The translations under genes and the position numbers were made by a program. Source: Solirubrobacteraceae bacterium (GTDB taxonomy: Bacteria; Actinomycetota; Thermoleophilia; Solirubrobacterales; Solirubrobacteraceae). Taken from it: a stretch of 64,000 bases of DNA. Positions 35,658 through 44,679 of the stretch are shown here, piece after piece. The notes beneath the pieces are model-generated. The model had not been told where the DNA came from and did not search any database. It saw nothing but the letters and a program-made list of their open reading frames with translations. The stretch spans positions 62,001-126,000 of the forward strand of contig JANWIP010000020.1 in assembly GCA_025449845.1 (NCBI GenBank), given 5' to 3'. The stretch's first letter is position 1, and every line of letters begins with the position of its first letter.

Positions 35658-37206
35658 ACGGCCGGCCGGGGGCGCGGAGGCCGAGGATGCTGTGCCATCC
35701 CCGGGGCGCGTTTACCTGGTCGGCGCTGGCCCCGGCGACCCCGGGCTGCTGACGGCAAGGGCGCTGGAGCTGATCGCGCAGGCCGACACGATCCTCTACG
35801 ACCGCCTGATCCCAGCACAGGCGCTGGACGGCGCGCGCGTTGATGCGGAGCTGCTGTACGTAGGCAAGGAGGGTGGCGGCGAAGCGGTGCCCCAGGAGCA
35901 GACACAGGCGCTGCTCGTGGCCCGCGCGGGTGAGGGCAAGCAGGTGGTGCGCCTGAAGGGCGGCGATCCTTTCGTGTTCGGTCGCGGCGGCGAGGAGGCG
36001 CTGGCCCTGCGCGAGGCCGGCATCCTCTACGAGGTCGTGCCGGGAGTGACGGCGGGCGTGGCGGCCGCGGCGTACGCGGGCATCCCCGTGACGCACCGCG
36101 GTGTAGCGAGCGCCGTGGCGCTGGTCACGGGCCATGAGGACCCCGACAAACCGGAGACGGCGCTGGACTGGCCGGCCTTGGCAGCCTTCCCGGGCACGCT
36201 CGTGTTCTACATGGGCATCCGCCAGCTCCCGAACATCGCGGAGTCCCTGATCGCGGCCGGGCGTCCTGCCAGCGAGCCCGCGGCCGTAGTGGAACGCGGC
36301 ACGCTGCCCGCGCAGCGCACCGTGACGGCGACGCTCGCCACAATCGCGCGGCAGGCGAGCGGGGCTGGTGTGAAACCCCCCTCGATCACGGTGGTTGGCC
36401 CGGTCGCCGAGCTGGCTGGCGAGATGGCATGGCGATCCCCAGGCCCTTTGAGCGGACGGACGGTAGCGGTGACGCGCGCCCGCGCGCAGGCCAGCGGCCT
36501 GGCACGGAGGCTGGGGGAGTTGGGGGCGAGCGTCATCGAGGCGCCGACGATCCGCATCAAGTCGCTGCCAGGCGATCCGTTGGACCCCTCGCTGTATGAC
36601 TTGCTGTGCCTGACGAGTCCCAACGGGGTCGGGTACCTGTTCGAGCGTTTGCACGCCGGCGGGCGCGATGCTCGCGCGCTGGCGCATGCACGTGTGGCGG
36701 CGATCGGGCCAGGTACCGCGCGCGCACTGCGCGAGCATGGCGTCGTGGCCGACGTGGTGCCTGAGCGCTTTGTGGCCGAGGCCCTGGTGGAAGCCCTTTC
36801 CGAGCTGCCGGTAAAGCATGCGCTCGTCGCCCGCGCCAAGGAGGCCCGCGACGTCCTTCCCGACGCTTTGCGGGCACGGGGTGCCGAGGTGGACGTGCTC
36901 GCGTTGTACGAGACCGTTGCCGAGCCGCTTTCCGCGCGCGCGCTCGCCGGCGCGCGGGCAGCCGACTACATCACCTTCACCTCCTCATCGACCGTGCGCT
37001 TCTTTCTGCAGGCAGTTGGCGAAAATCCGGCGCTATCGCCGAGCACGCGCATCGTCTCAATCGGCCCCGTGACAAGCGAAACCCTGCGCGAGCACGGCAT
37101 CGAGCCACACGTCGAGGCCGAGAGCCATGACATCGAGGGCGTACTCGATGCACTGGTGACCGACGCGTTGACGAGCAGCCCATGCGTCACGGACACCCAC
37201 GAATGA
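35644..37206 (+). CDS. cobA-hemD: Fused uroporphyrinogen-III C-methyltransferase/uroporphyrinogen-III synthase
   Basis: VYLVGAGPGDPGLLTARALELIAQADTILYDRL...RLKGGDPFVFGRGGEEALAL, then HemD-like C-terminal half. Confidence 0.94.
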   Translation: MTVPERPAGGAEAEDAVPSPGRVYLVGAGPGDPGLLTARALELIAQADTILYDRLIPAQALDGARVDAELLYVGKEGGGEAVPQEQTQALLVARAGEGKQVVRLKGGDPFVFGRGGEEALALREAGILYEVVPGVTAGVAAAAYAGIPVTHRGVASAVALVTGHEDPDKPETALDWPALAAFPGTLVFYMGIRQLPNIAESLIAAGRPASEPAAVVERGTLPAQRTVTATLATIARQASGAGVKPPSITVVGPVAELAGEMAWRSPGPLSGRTVAVTRARAQASGLARRLGELGASVIEAPTIRIKSLPGDPLDPSLYDLLCLTSPNGVGYLFERLHAGGRDARALAHARVAAIGPGTARALREHGVVADVVPERFVAEALVEALSELPVKHALVARAKEARDVLPDALRARGAEVDVLALYETVAEPLSARALAGARAADYITFTSSSTVRFFLQAVGENPALSPSTRIVSIGPVTSETLREHGIEPHVEAESHDIEGVLDALVTDALTSSPCVTDTHE

Positions 37207-37234
37207 CAAACGCGCCGGCCCACACAGGCTGACG

Positions 37235-38005
37235 GTGGCGGCAGCTCCTCAGTCCGTCGCGCTGGGCCGCCCGCGTCTGCATCTGCGCAGCACGACTTCG
37301 ACCAACGATCGCGCACGGGGGCTGGCGATCGCGGGAGCCCCGCACGGAACGCTTGTGACGGCGGCCGAACAGACGGCAGGACGCGGCCGCCAGGGGCGCA
37401 GCTGGGCGGCGCCGGCAGGCAGCTCGCTACTGATGTCGCTGGTGCTGCGCGACGCGCCATCACCGCTGCCACTGCTGGCCGCCGTCGCGGTATGCGACGT
37501 GGCGGGACCGCAGGCGCGCGTGAAGTGGCCGAACGACATCGTGATCGAAGCGCGCGGCGCGATGGGCATCGCGAGAAGCACACTGAGGAAGCTGGCCGGG
37601 ATCCTGGTCGAGGGCCGTCCCCAAGAGGGCTGGGCTGTTTTGGGCATCGGCCTGAATGTGGCGCTGCGCCTCGAGGACCTACCCCCCGACCTGCAGGAGA
37701 CCGCGGCGACACTCGGGCTGTCGCCCGAGATGATCGAGCCGACCCTGACGAGTCTGCTGGCGGCATTGGAACGCCGGCTGGCAACGCCGGCAGGGACAAC
37801 ACTCGATGCGTGGCGCGAGCTGGACGCCCTACGTGGGCGTGAGGTCCACTGGGCAGAGCGCAATCGCCAGGAGCAGGGGCGTGCTGAGGGCATCGACGGC
37901 ACAGGGCGCCTCATCGTGGTTGGGGTGAGTGGCGAGCAGACAGTGCTGGAGGCAGGCGAGGTGCACTTATCAAGCGGCGGCGGGACCACCCTTCAACGCC
38001 GCTGA
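37235..38005 (+). CDS. birA: Biotin--[acetyl-CoA-carboxylase] ligase (lacks HTH)
   Basis: STNDRARGLAIAGAPHGTLVTAAEQTAGRGRQGRSWAAPAGSSLLMSLVLR; VKWPNDI. Confidence 0.93.
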   Translation: MAAAPQSVALGRPRLHLRSTTSTNDRARGLAIAGAPHGTLVTAAEQTAGRGRQGRSWAAPAGSSLLMSLVLRDAPSPLPLLAAVAVCDVAGPQARVKWPNDIVIEARGAMGIARSTLRKLAGILVEGRPQEGWAVLGIGLNVALRLEDLPPDLQETAATLGLSPEMIEPTLTSLLAALERRLATPAGTTLDAWRELDALRGREVHWAERNRQEQGRAEGIDGTGRLIVVGVSGEQTVLEAGEVHLSSGGGTTLQRR

Positions 38006-40807
38006 GGCGGGAGCGCCCTTCGTCTCGCCGCCCGCCTTCGCAGTCTCTCCCCCACCGCTCCCCTTGGGGGCGCCTCCTCTGGAGGTCGCTGCCGCGGGAG
38101 CCCCCTTCGGCCGCCGCCGCTTGTTACGCGCGCGGCGCTTGGGGAAGTTCCTGAGCAACTCCCGCGCTAGAGCGGGCGGCTTGCGCGCCATCCGTGTCCG
38201 GGCCCCCCGCAGCGCCTCTTCGGCCTCCGGGGTATGCGCCAGCGCGGCTGCCAGCAGCGCGGCGGCCAAGCGCCGGTCCTGTTTGCGCGAGGCATGGATG
38301 AGCCGGCGGGCATTGCGAGCATGCGCGCCCCCTGAAGAGTTCACAAGCAGCCCCAGCAGACGCTTGGTCTCAGGCCAGCGCTGCACGGCATACTCCTCGT
38401 GCACTTCGCGCGTGTACTCGGCAAGCCGCCAGATCCAGGCGGTGGCCTGATCGCGCCGCCCAATCCGCCGATCGACCAAGGCGCGCAGCAGAATCTTGGT
38501 GGCCTCGCGCCGTTCATCGCGAGGCCACGCGCCGATGATGTCGATCGCCGTGTCGAAGGCGTCGGGGTCGCGCACGGTCGCGATCTCGGTAACGGCGCGC
38601 ATGCGCAGCGCGGCATTTTTGTTGCGCTGCAGCGCGGTGACGAGAAAGCGCGAGCGCAGCTCCCCGGTGCGATCGAACTGCAGCATGGTGCGCACGCGGC
38701 GCCACCCCGAAGCGACCACGCGGGCTCCGGCAAGCGCGGCCCACACATGCTGCTCGCCGTAGTCGAGGTTCTCGACGTAGATCCGCCACAGCTCGCGCTC
38801 GAAGACCTCAAAACGCCGCTCCTCCTCGGCACAGACCGGTAGCACGCGCCGCTCAACCCGCATCCTTCTCCCTCGCCCGCGCCGCACGGGACCGACAACG
38901 ATGGCGCCGCCACGATAGACATCGCGATCCAGCAGGGAATGCAGCGTGATCACGGGATCGTCGTTCTTCGTCGCGGGGTGCACGAAGTCCACGACCAGCC
39001 CGGCCTCCTTGCCGGGATGGCGACGCGTGACGCGTCCCACGCGCTGCTGATAGATCCGTCGCGAAGCGGTAGGGGCCAGGTGCAGACATACGGTGGCTCG
39101 CGGCGAGTTCCAACCCTCGGCCAGCAGCTGGGCGTTGATCAGGACATCGACATCGCCACGCTCGTAGCGAGCCAAGATATCCGCCAGTTCGCGCTTGGGG
39201 GTCTCCCCGGAGACAGCCTGTGCCTTGATCCCTTCGGCCCGAAAGGCCTCAGCGAGGTTGTAGGCGTGGCGCACTCCGGCCGCGTAGACAACTCCCGGGA
39301 CGCCGTTGAAGCGGGTCTTGTACAAGTTGGCGGCAGCCAGGTTGAACGGGTGGTGGTCGAGGACCTTGGCGAGCTCCTCGGGGTCGAACTCGGTATCGAC
39401 CTCCCCGCGCCGCAGCGGCACCTTGGCGATCGTACGCACTCCTACCCCAGGCGGAATGCGCACGCAGCGCAGCGGCGAGATGACCCCCCGCCGTGCGGCC
39501 TGCGCAAGGTCAAAGCGCGAAGTCTGCGTGGGGAAAAGATCGGTGACATGCCGAGCGATCAAGGCGCCTGTGGCGGTCATGCCGATGAAGATCGGCCCCG
39601 TCCACTCCCGGATTGCGCCGCTGGTCTTCTCCCCCAGCGCGGTGTGAGCCTCGTCGCAGATGACGATCGTGTAAGCGCTGGATATGCGCCCAGCGTTACG
39701 CACAAACCACTGGTAGGTCTCGACCGTCACCGGCCCCGTGGCCTTGTCCTCCCCCACGTAGAGCGGGCGTGAGATGCGCTTGGAGTAGCCGCGCTGGCGC
39801 AGCTCGCCGTTGAACTGTTCAACCAGATTGCGGCGATGGGTGAGGATCAGCACCCCGCCGGTCTGCGAAGACTCGACAAAGCCCAGCGCGGCGACGGTCT
39901 TGCCGGCGCCGGTGGCGTGCTCGAACCAGAAGCGCTTGGCGGCATTGGGGTCCTCGGGCTGCTCGCCGAGATCCTCCTCATCGTCATCGTCCACCCAGTC
40001 GCGCGGCTCCTCGCCATCGTCCTCATCCTCTGCGGCCTCGGCCTCATCGTCCTCATCATCGTCGAGTGCCAGCGGCGCGATTTCGTCGAGCTCATCCTCA
40101 TCCTCGTCCTCGTCAGGAGCGGCGGCGGCCACAGGTTCGAGGTCCTCGTCGTCGTCCACTTCGTCCTCGTCCTCATCCTCGAGGTCCTCGTCGGGGTAGT
40201 CCTCCTCGTCATCCTCGTCGGAGTCATCCCCGTCAGTCCGCCCAGCGGCGGACTCCGCGCCAGCCGAGGAACTCCCGCTGCCATCCCCACCCTCCACATC
40301 GGCCGCCGCGTTCTCGAGCCCGAGGATCGCGGCCGAGGCAAGCAGCTCAGGCGAGGCGGCGGCAGCGGAGGCGGCCCCAGAAGGGCGCCCGTTGCCACCG
40401 GCGGCGCCGGCACCTCCGTTGGTGCCACCGTTGGCACCCCCGTTGCCGTTCGAGCGCTGCGCCTCGGCCAGCAAGGCGGTGAGCGTGCCCGAGAGCGCAT
40501 CGACCTGGTGGGCGGAGAGGACGGTGCCGTCCTTGAGGCGAGGCTCCTCATCGGAAAGAATGCGTTCCAACCCGAGCAGCAGCGAAAAGCGCCGACGCCA
40601 ATGGGTGGATGGATGCTTGGCCTTTTCCTCCAGCTCCTTGAGCGCGACATCCAACGCGCGCCGTCGTGGAGAGCCGACAGCAAGCACGACCTCGGGGTCC
40701 TCCCCGTCATGCAGGAAGCGCTCGCGCACGAACTTCTCCGCGCGCGCAATGTCGGCGGTGTTAGGAATTGGCGCGGCCGCGAGGGCCACTGGCGTGGGCT
40801 CGGCCAT
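37970..40807 (-). CDS. DEAD/DEAH-box helicase with long acidic insert
   Basis: FEHATGAGKTVAALGFVES; ICDEAHTALGEK; INAQLLAEGWNSPRATVCLHLAPTASRRIYQQRVGRVTRRHPGK; ~115-aa Asp/Glu-rich tract before motif I. Confidence 0.9.
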   Translation of the reverse strand: MAEPTPVALAAAPIPNTADIARAEKFVRERFLHDGEDPEVVLAVGSPRRRALDVALKELEEKAKHPSTHWRRRFSLLLGLERILSDEEPRLKDGTVLSAHQVDALSGTLTALLAEAQRSNGNGGANGGTNGGAGAAGGNGRPSGAASAAAASPELLASAAILGLENAAADVEGGDGSGSSSAGAESAAGRTDGDDSDEDDEEDYPDEDLEDEDEDEVDDDEDLEPVAAAAPDEDEDEDELDEIAPLALDDDEDDEAEAAEDEDDGEEPRDWVDDDDEEDLGEQPEDPNAAKRFWFEHATGAGKTVAALGFVESSQTGGVLILTHRRNLVEQFNGELRQRGYSKRISRPLYVGEDKATGPVTVETYQWFVRNAGRISSAYTIVICDEAHTALGEKTSGAIREWTGPIFIGMTATGALIARHVTDLFPTQTSRFDLAQAARRGVISPLRCVRIPPGVGVRTIAKVPLRRGEVDTEFDPEELAKVLDHHPFNLAAANLYKTRFNGVPGVVYAAGVRHAYNLAEAFRAEGIKAQAVSGETPKRELADILARYERGDVDVLINAQLLAEGWNSPRATVCLHLAPTASRRIYQQRVGRVTRRHPGKEAGLVVDFVHPATKNDDPVITLHSLLDRDVYRGGAIVVGPVRRGRGRRMRVERRVLPVCAEEERRFEVFERELWRIYVENLDYGEQHVWAALAGARVVASGWRRVRTMLQFDRTGELRSRFLVTALQRNKNAALRMRAVTEIATVRDPDAFDTAIDIIGAWPRDERREATKILLRALVDRRIGRRDQATAWIWRLAEYTREVHEEYAVQRWPETKRLLGLLVNSSGGAHARNARRLIHASRKQDRRLAAALLAAALAHTPEAEEALRGARTRMARKPPALARELLRNFPKRRARNKRRRPKGAPAAATSRGGAPKGSGGGETAKAGGETKGAPASAALKGGPAAA

Positions 40808-41017
40808 TGAGGCTGTTGTGACTTCGAGACGGAGCCGGCGCGAAACTGATTCCCAGTTGCACGCGACCCAATGCCGGCGCTAGGCCAGCGAACGAAACGC
40901 CGGGTGCTCAGAGCGACCCGGCTCTGACGTGACTCCAGGATATAGCACCTCAGCACCAGATTGAAGTGCGCCTCACGGGTAGGCTCCCTGAGAGATGAAC
41001 CCACGGCCCCGTTGCAG

Positions 41018-41635
41018 ATGAACCCAAAGCTCTTATGGACAGCGGTAGCAGGGGCAGCGATGGCGCTGGCGGTGGTGCTGACGATCGGTGTGGCGGAGCT
41101 GCCCAAGAACGAGACCGCCACCCATGCCGGCGGCTCCCAGACGCCTTCAGCCCAGCTGACGCGCGCCGCGGTCAACGCCCGTCTCGCGGGCTCGCCGCCA
41201 GCGTTGGCGGCACTGCACGCGCACGGTGGAGAGCTGCTGGAAGGCGGCACCAGCGCCTGGCAAGCACAGCTGAAGGCGCTGCAGGGCAGGCCGATAGTGA
41301 TCAACAAGTGGGCTTCCTGGTGCGTGCCCTGCCAGGGCGAGCGGGTCGTGTTCCAGCAGGCCGCTGGCAACTGGGGCAAGCGCGTGGCATTCATCGGCCT
41401 GGACTCAAAGGACACGAGCCGTGGCGACGCGCGAGCGTTTCTGAAGGCCACGCCGGTGAGCTACCCGAGCTATTACGACAGCGGCGGTGCCCTGGGCCTA
41501 GCGGTGACAGACTCGTCGTTCACGCCGGTGACGGTGTTCCTGGCAAAGGACGGCAGCAAGTTCATCCACCAGGGCCCATATACGAGCACGCAGGCCCTAG
41601 AACACGACATCGAACGCTACGCGGTGGGGGTATGA
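41018..41635 (+). CDS. TlpA-like thiol-disulfide reductase
   Basis: KPIVINKWASWCVPCQGERVVFQ-type CxxC (WCVPC); N-terminal TM. Confidence 0.9.
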   Translation: MNPKLLWTAVAGAAMALAVVLTIGVAELPKNETATHAGGSQTPSAQLTRAAVNARLAGSPPALAALHAHGGELLEGGTSAWQAQLKALQGRPIVINKWASWCVPCQGERVVFQQAAGNWGKRVAFIGLDSKDTSRGDARAFLKATPVSYPSYYDSGGALGLAVTDSSFTPVTVFLAKDGSKFIHQGPYTSTQALEHDIERYAVGV

Positions 41636-41641
41636 GACGAG

Positions 41642-42628
41642 ATGCCTGAAGTGAGAGTGGATCCCCTGAGCGGCCACAAGACGATCGTGGCGGGCGAGCG
41701 CTCAAGACGGCCCGGAGGCGAGCCGAGATGCCCGCCGGCACAGCCGATCGAGGCTGCCAAAGACCCCTTCGCGGACGGCAACGAGGAACTCACACCCCCT
41801 GAGCTATATGCGCTGCGACCGGCAGGCGGCCAGCCCAACACGCCGGGGTGGAAGGTGAGGGTTGTTCCAAACCTGTATCCGGCGCTGGCGCCCCCGGGCA
41901 CACAGCAACCCCCAGCAGCCGAGGCACGGCCAGACCTGTTCGCGGTCGCGCCGGCCGCAGGCTGGCATGAGGTGATCGTGAACGGTCCCCAGTCGGTGCA
42001 GTCGCTGGCGGAGCTGCCGGCCGAGCAGGTCGAGCTGGCGATGCAGACGTGGCGCCTGCGGATGCAAGCGCACAGCCAGTGCGCATATACGCAACTGATC
42101 GTCAACGAGCGCCGCGAGGGCGGGGCCTCCCTGGAGCACACGCACGCACAGCTGTATGCGCTTGACTTCGTCCCCGCCGAGGTGGCACGCGAGCGCGAGC
42201 GGGCCAGCGCCTACGCGACCCGCACGCTCGGCCACGACCTCGTGGAGGACCTGGTCGCGGAGGAGGTCCGCCGCAGGGCGAGGGTCGTGGCGATCGATGA
42301 GGAGGCGGTGCTGCTGGCGCCGTGGGCCTCGCGGGTCCCTTTTCAGCTGATGCTGGCGCCGCGCAAGCCGAGGCCCCGCTTCGAGGAAGACGGGCCCCTG
42401 GGCGCAAGGCTGCTGCACGATGGCCTGCGCAGACTGCGCAAGCACCTGGGCGCGAGCCCCCCGCTGAACCTGTGGGTGAGGACGGCTCCCCGCGGCGTGG
42501 AGCGCATGTGCTGGCGAATCGACGTGATGCCGAGGCTCACGCACCTGGCGGGCCTGGAGCTCTCCACGGGAGTGAACCTGAACATCGTCGCGCCCGAGGA
42601 CGCGGCGGCCGCGCTGCGCGAGACATAG
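41642..42628 (+). CDS. galT: Galactose-1-phosphate uridylyltransferase family
   Basis: VRVDPLSGHKTIVAGERSRRPGG; HEVIVNGPQ; GGASLEHTHAQLYALDFVP. Confidence 0.88.
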   Translation: MPEVRVDPLSGHKTIVAGERSRRPGGEPRCPPAQPIEAAKDPFADGNEELTPPELYALRPAGGQPNTPGWKVRVVPNLYPALAPPGTQQPPAAEARPDLFAVAPAAGWHEVIVNGPQSVQSLAELPAEQVELAMQTWRLRMQAHSQCAYTQLIVNERREGGASLEHTHAQLYALDFVPAEVARERERASAYATRTLGHDLVEDLVAEEVRRRARVVAIDEEAVLLAPWASRVPFQLMLAPRKPRPRFEEDGPLGARLLHDGLRRLRKHLGASPPLNLWVRTAPRGVERMCWRIDVMPRLTHLAGLELSTGVNLNIVAPEDAAAALRET

Positions 42629-42642
42629 GCTGCAACGCAACG

Positions 42643-43257
42643 ATGCCGCCCGAGCCGAGACTGGTGCCGCGCTTCGCGGCGGAGCCCCCGCAGGAGAGCC
42701 TGCCCTATGGGCGTTGGGAGACGCGCCTGCGCGAGGCACTGCTGGCGGCCGTGGCGGACCTGCAGGACCCGCCCGCGGAGCTGGGCGAGCTGGGCGAGGT
42801 GGTGTGGTATCCGGACCGCAGCTGGCACGGCCGCACATACGTGCCCGCGACCTCCATGACGACGGGAGGCTACGAAATATTTGGCTACGTGCGGATGCTC
42901 AGCAGCGAGGAAGGGGAACCGAGCGCGCTTGAAGCCCACGCGGATTTCACGGACGAGACGGCAACCGAGAACCCGGACTGGCAGATCGACGTCTGCGAGG
43001 AGACAATCGGGCGCTGGCGGGGGGAGAGCGGCGCGGTCGCAAGCATGACGCTGGTATGGGGCCGCCCGCTGGTGCCCGGCGGCGCAATCGCCACGGCCGA
43101 GCTGGCGGGCCTGGCGGTTGACCAGTGCACCTTGGATGAGGAGCGCTTTACGCTGATCGCGCCTGATGACTACCGACAGGACCTCCTGGAGATCAAGCTG
43201 TGGGACGCGCGCGGGCGCGAAGTCGCGAGCGAGTCGCTGTACGAAGAGGAGGGGTGA
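42643..43257 (+). CDS. Conserved hypothetical protein
   Basis: MPPEPRLVPRFAAEPPQESLPYGRWETRLREALL...; internal ATG of a longer tracked ORF. Confidence 0.65.
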   Translation: MPPEPRLVPRFAAEPPQESLPYGRWETRLREALLAAVADLQDPPAELGELGEVVWYPDRSWHGRTYVPATSMTTGGYEIFGYVRMLSSEEGEPSALEAHADFTDETATENPDWQIDVCEETIGRWRGESGAVASMTLVWGRPLVPGGAIATAELAGLAVDQCTLDEERFTLIAPDDYRQDLLEIKLWDARGREVASESLYEEEG

Positions 43258-43351
43258 GAGAGGTCACGATGCGGCGCTCCTTTTTGACAAGGCGCTGAGC
43301 GACCCGGCATAGGCTCAAGCGCGCGGAAAAAGGGGCCGATGTGCGCATGAA

Positions 43352-44548
43352 ATGCCCGAGCTGTCAGTGAAACCATCCCGCGCGCGAACGGGCGCGCGGG
43401 AGCGTGAGCGCCGAGCGGAGGCACTACAGCGCCACCGCGAGGACACACACGTGCTGCGAATGGCTGCTGCGGGTGAGCTGGCGTACCTGCGAGCACAGCT
43501 GCGAGTGGCGTCGAAGCTGACCGGGCGCCTGGCGGCGATGCGCAATGTAGATGAGATGGTGCGCCTGGTGGTGGACGAGCTGCACGGCACGTTCGCGTTC
43601 TACCTGGCAGCGATACAGCGGCTTGACGAGGACGGGATGCTGCGTCTGGTGGCAAGCCGCGGCGCGCTGGCGGAGGTGATGCGCGAGTTCCTGCTGGTGG
43701 AGCAGTCGGCAGGTGAAGGCGTGAACGGCCGGGTGGCGCGCTCAGGCAACACGGCGCTGGTCCACGACACGCACAAAGACCGCGACTACATCGTGCGCGA
43801 CCCCCAGACGGACCCGCGCAGCGAGCTGGCAGTGGCGATCATGATCGATGGAAGAGTCTGGGGCGTGCTGAACATCGAGGCGGCCGAGCCAGCCGCGCTG
43901 GGCGAGGCCGATGCGGTGCTGGTGGAGGCAATCGCGGCAAGCCTGGGCGGCGCGCTGCACCGCGCGAAGCTCGTAGGCGAGCTTGAAAGCGCGTTCACCA
44001 CAACGCTTGCGGCATTGGCGAGCACCGTGGAGGCGAAGGACGACTACACCGCAGCCCACGGCGCGGACGTGGCGGAGCTGGCCGAGCGGGTGGCTTTGCA
44101 ACTGGGCATGGCGCAAGCGGAGGCAAAGGATGTGCGCTACGCGGCGATGCTGCATGACGTGGGCAAGATCGCGGTACCGAGCGAGATCCTTCTGAAGCCC
44201 GGCCCGCTGAATGATGAGGAGTGGAAGGTGATGCGCGGCCACGCGGCGGTAGGCGGCGATCTGGTGGCACGGATCGACGCCTTCGCGCACCTGGCGCCGG
44301 CGGTGCGCGGCAGCCACGAGCGCTGGGACGGAGGTGGCTACCCGGATGGCCTGGCCGGCGAGACGATCCCGCGGGCAGCGCGTATCATCGCGGCATGTGA
44401 CACCTGGGATGCCATCGTGACCGACCGCCCCTATCGCCCGGCGCGCACCGCGGCGCAGGCGCGGGCGGAGCTTGAGCGGGTGGCGGGCGAGCAGCTGGAT
44501 GCGGTCGTGGTGAGAGCCCTGCTTGAAGTGCTCTCCACCACTGCGTAG
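43352..44548 (+). CDS. GAF + HD-GYP domain protein
   Basis: GAF region ending MIDGRVWGVLNIEAAEPAALGEADAVLVEAIA; AMLHDVGKIAVPSEILLKPGPL; ERWDGGGYPDGLAGETIPRAARIIAACDTWDAI. Confidence 0.9.
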   Translation: MPELSVKPSRARTGARERERRAEALQRHREDTHVLRMAAAGELAYLRAQLRVASKLTGRLAAMRNVDEMVRLVVDELHGTFAFYLAAIQRLDEDGMLRLVASRGALAEVMREFLLVEQSAGEGVNGRVARSGNTALVHDTHKDRDYIVRDPQTDPRSELAVAIMIDGRVWGVLNIEAAEPAALGEADAVLVEAIAASLGGALHRAKLVGELESAFTTTLAALASTVEAKDDYTAAHGADVAELAERVALQLGMAQAEAKDVRYAAMLHDVGKIAVPSEILLKPGPLNDEEWKVMRGHAAVGGDLVARIDAFAHLAPAVRGSHERWDGGGYPDGLAGETIPRAARIIAACDTWDAIVTDRPYRPARTAAQARAELERVAGEQLDAVVVRALLEVLSTTA

Positions 44549-44679
44549 ATCCAACGAACGGCACTGGACAACGCGCGCGCAGCCGCGTGACAGGTCATCA
44601 TGCCGGCCACAAAAGCCTTGTGGCTAAAGGAAAAGAAGCAAATATCCGATAGGGGTACGACCTCGAAGGACCTCCTGAA

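Noticed and set aside
35527-36819. 430-aa reverse ORF opposite cobA-hemD
   Set aside because: Antisense shadow; no recognisable motifs and Arg/His-rich composition.
39836-41451. Long ORFs on both strands around the acidic helicase tract (39836..40810 +, 39847..41451 -)
   Set aside because: Produced by the repetitive GAY/GAR codon tract; the frame carrying helicase motifs is the 37970-40807 reverse ORF.
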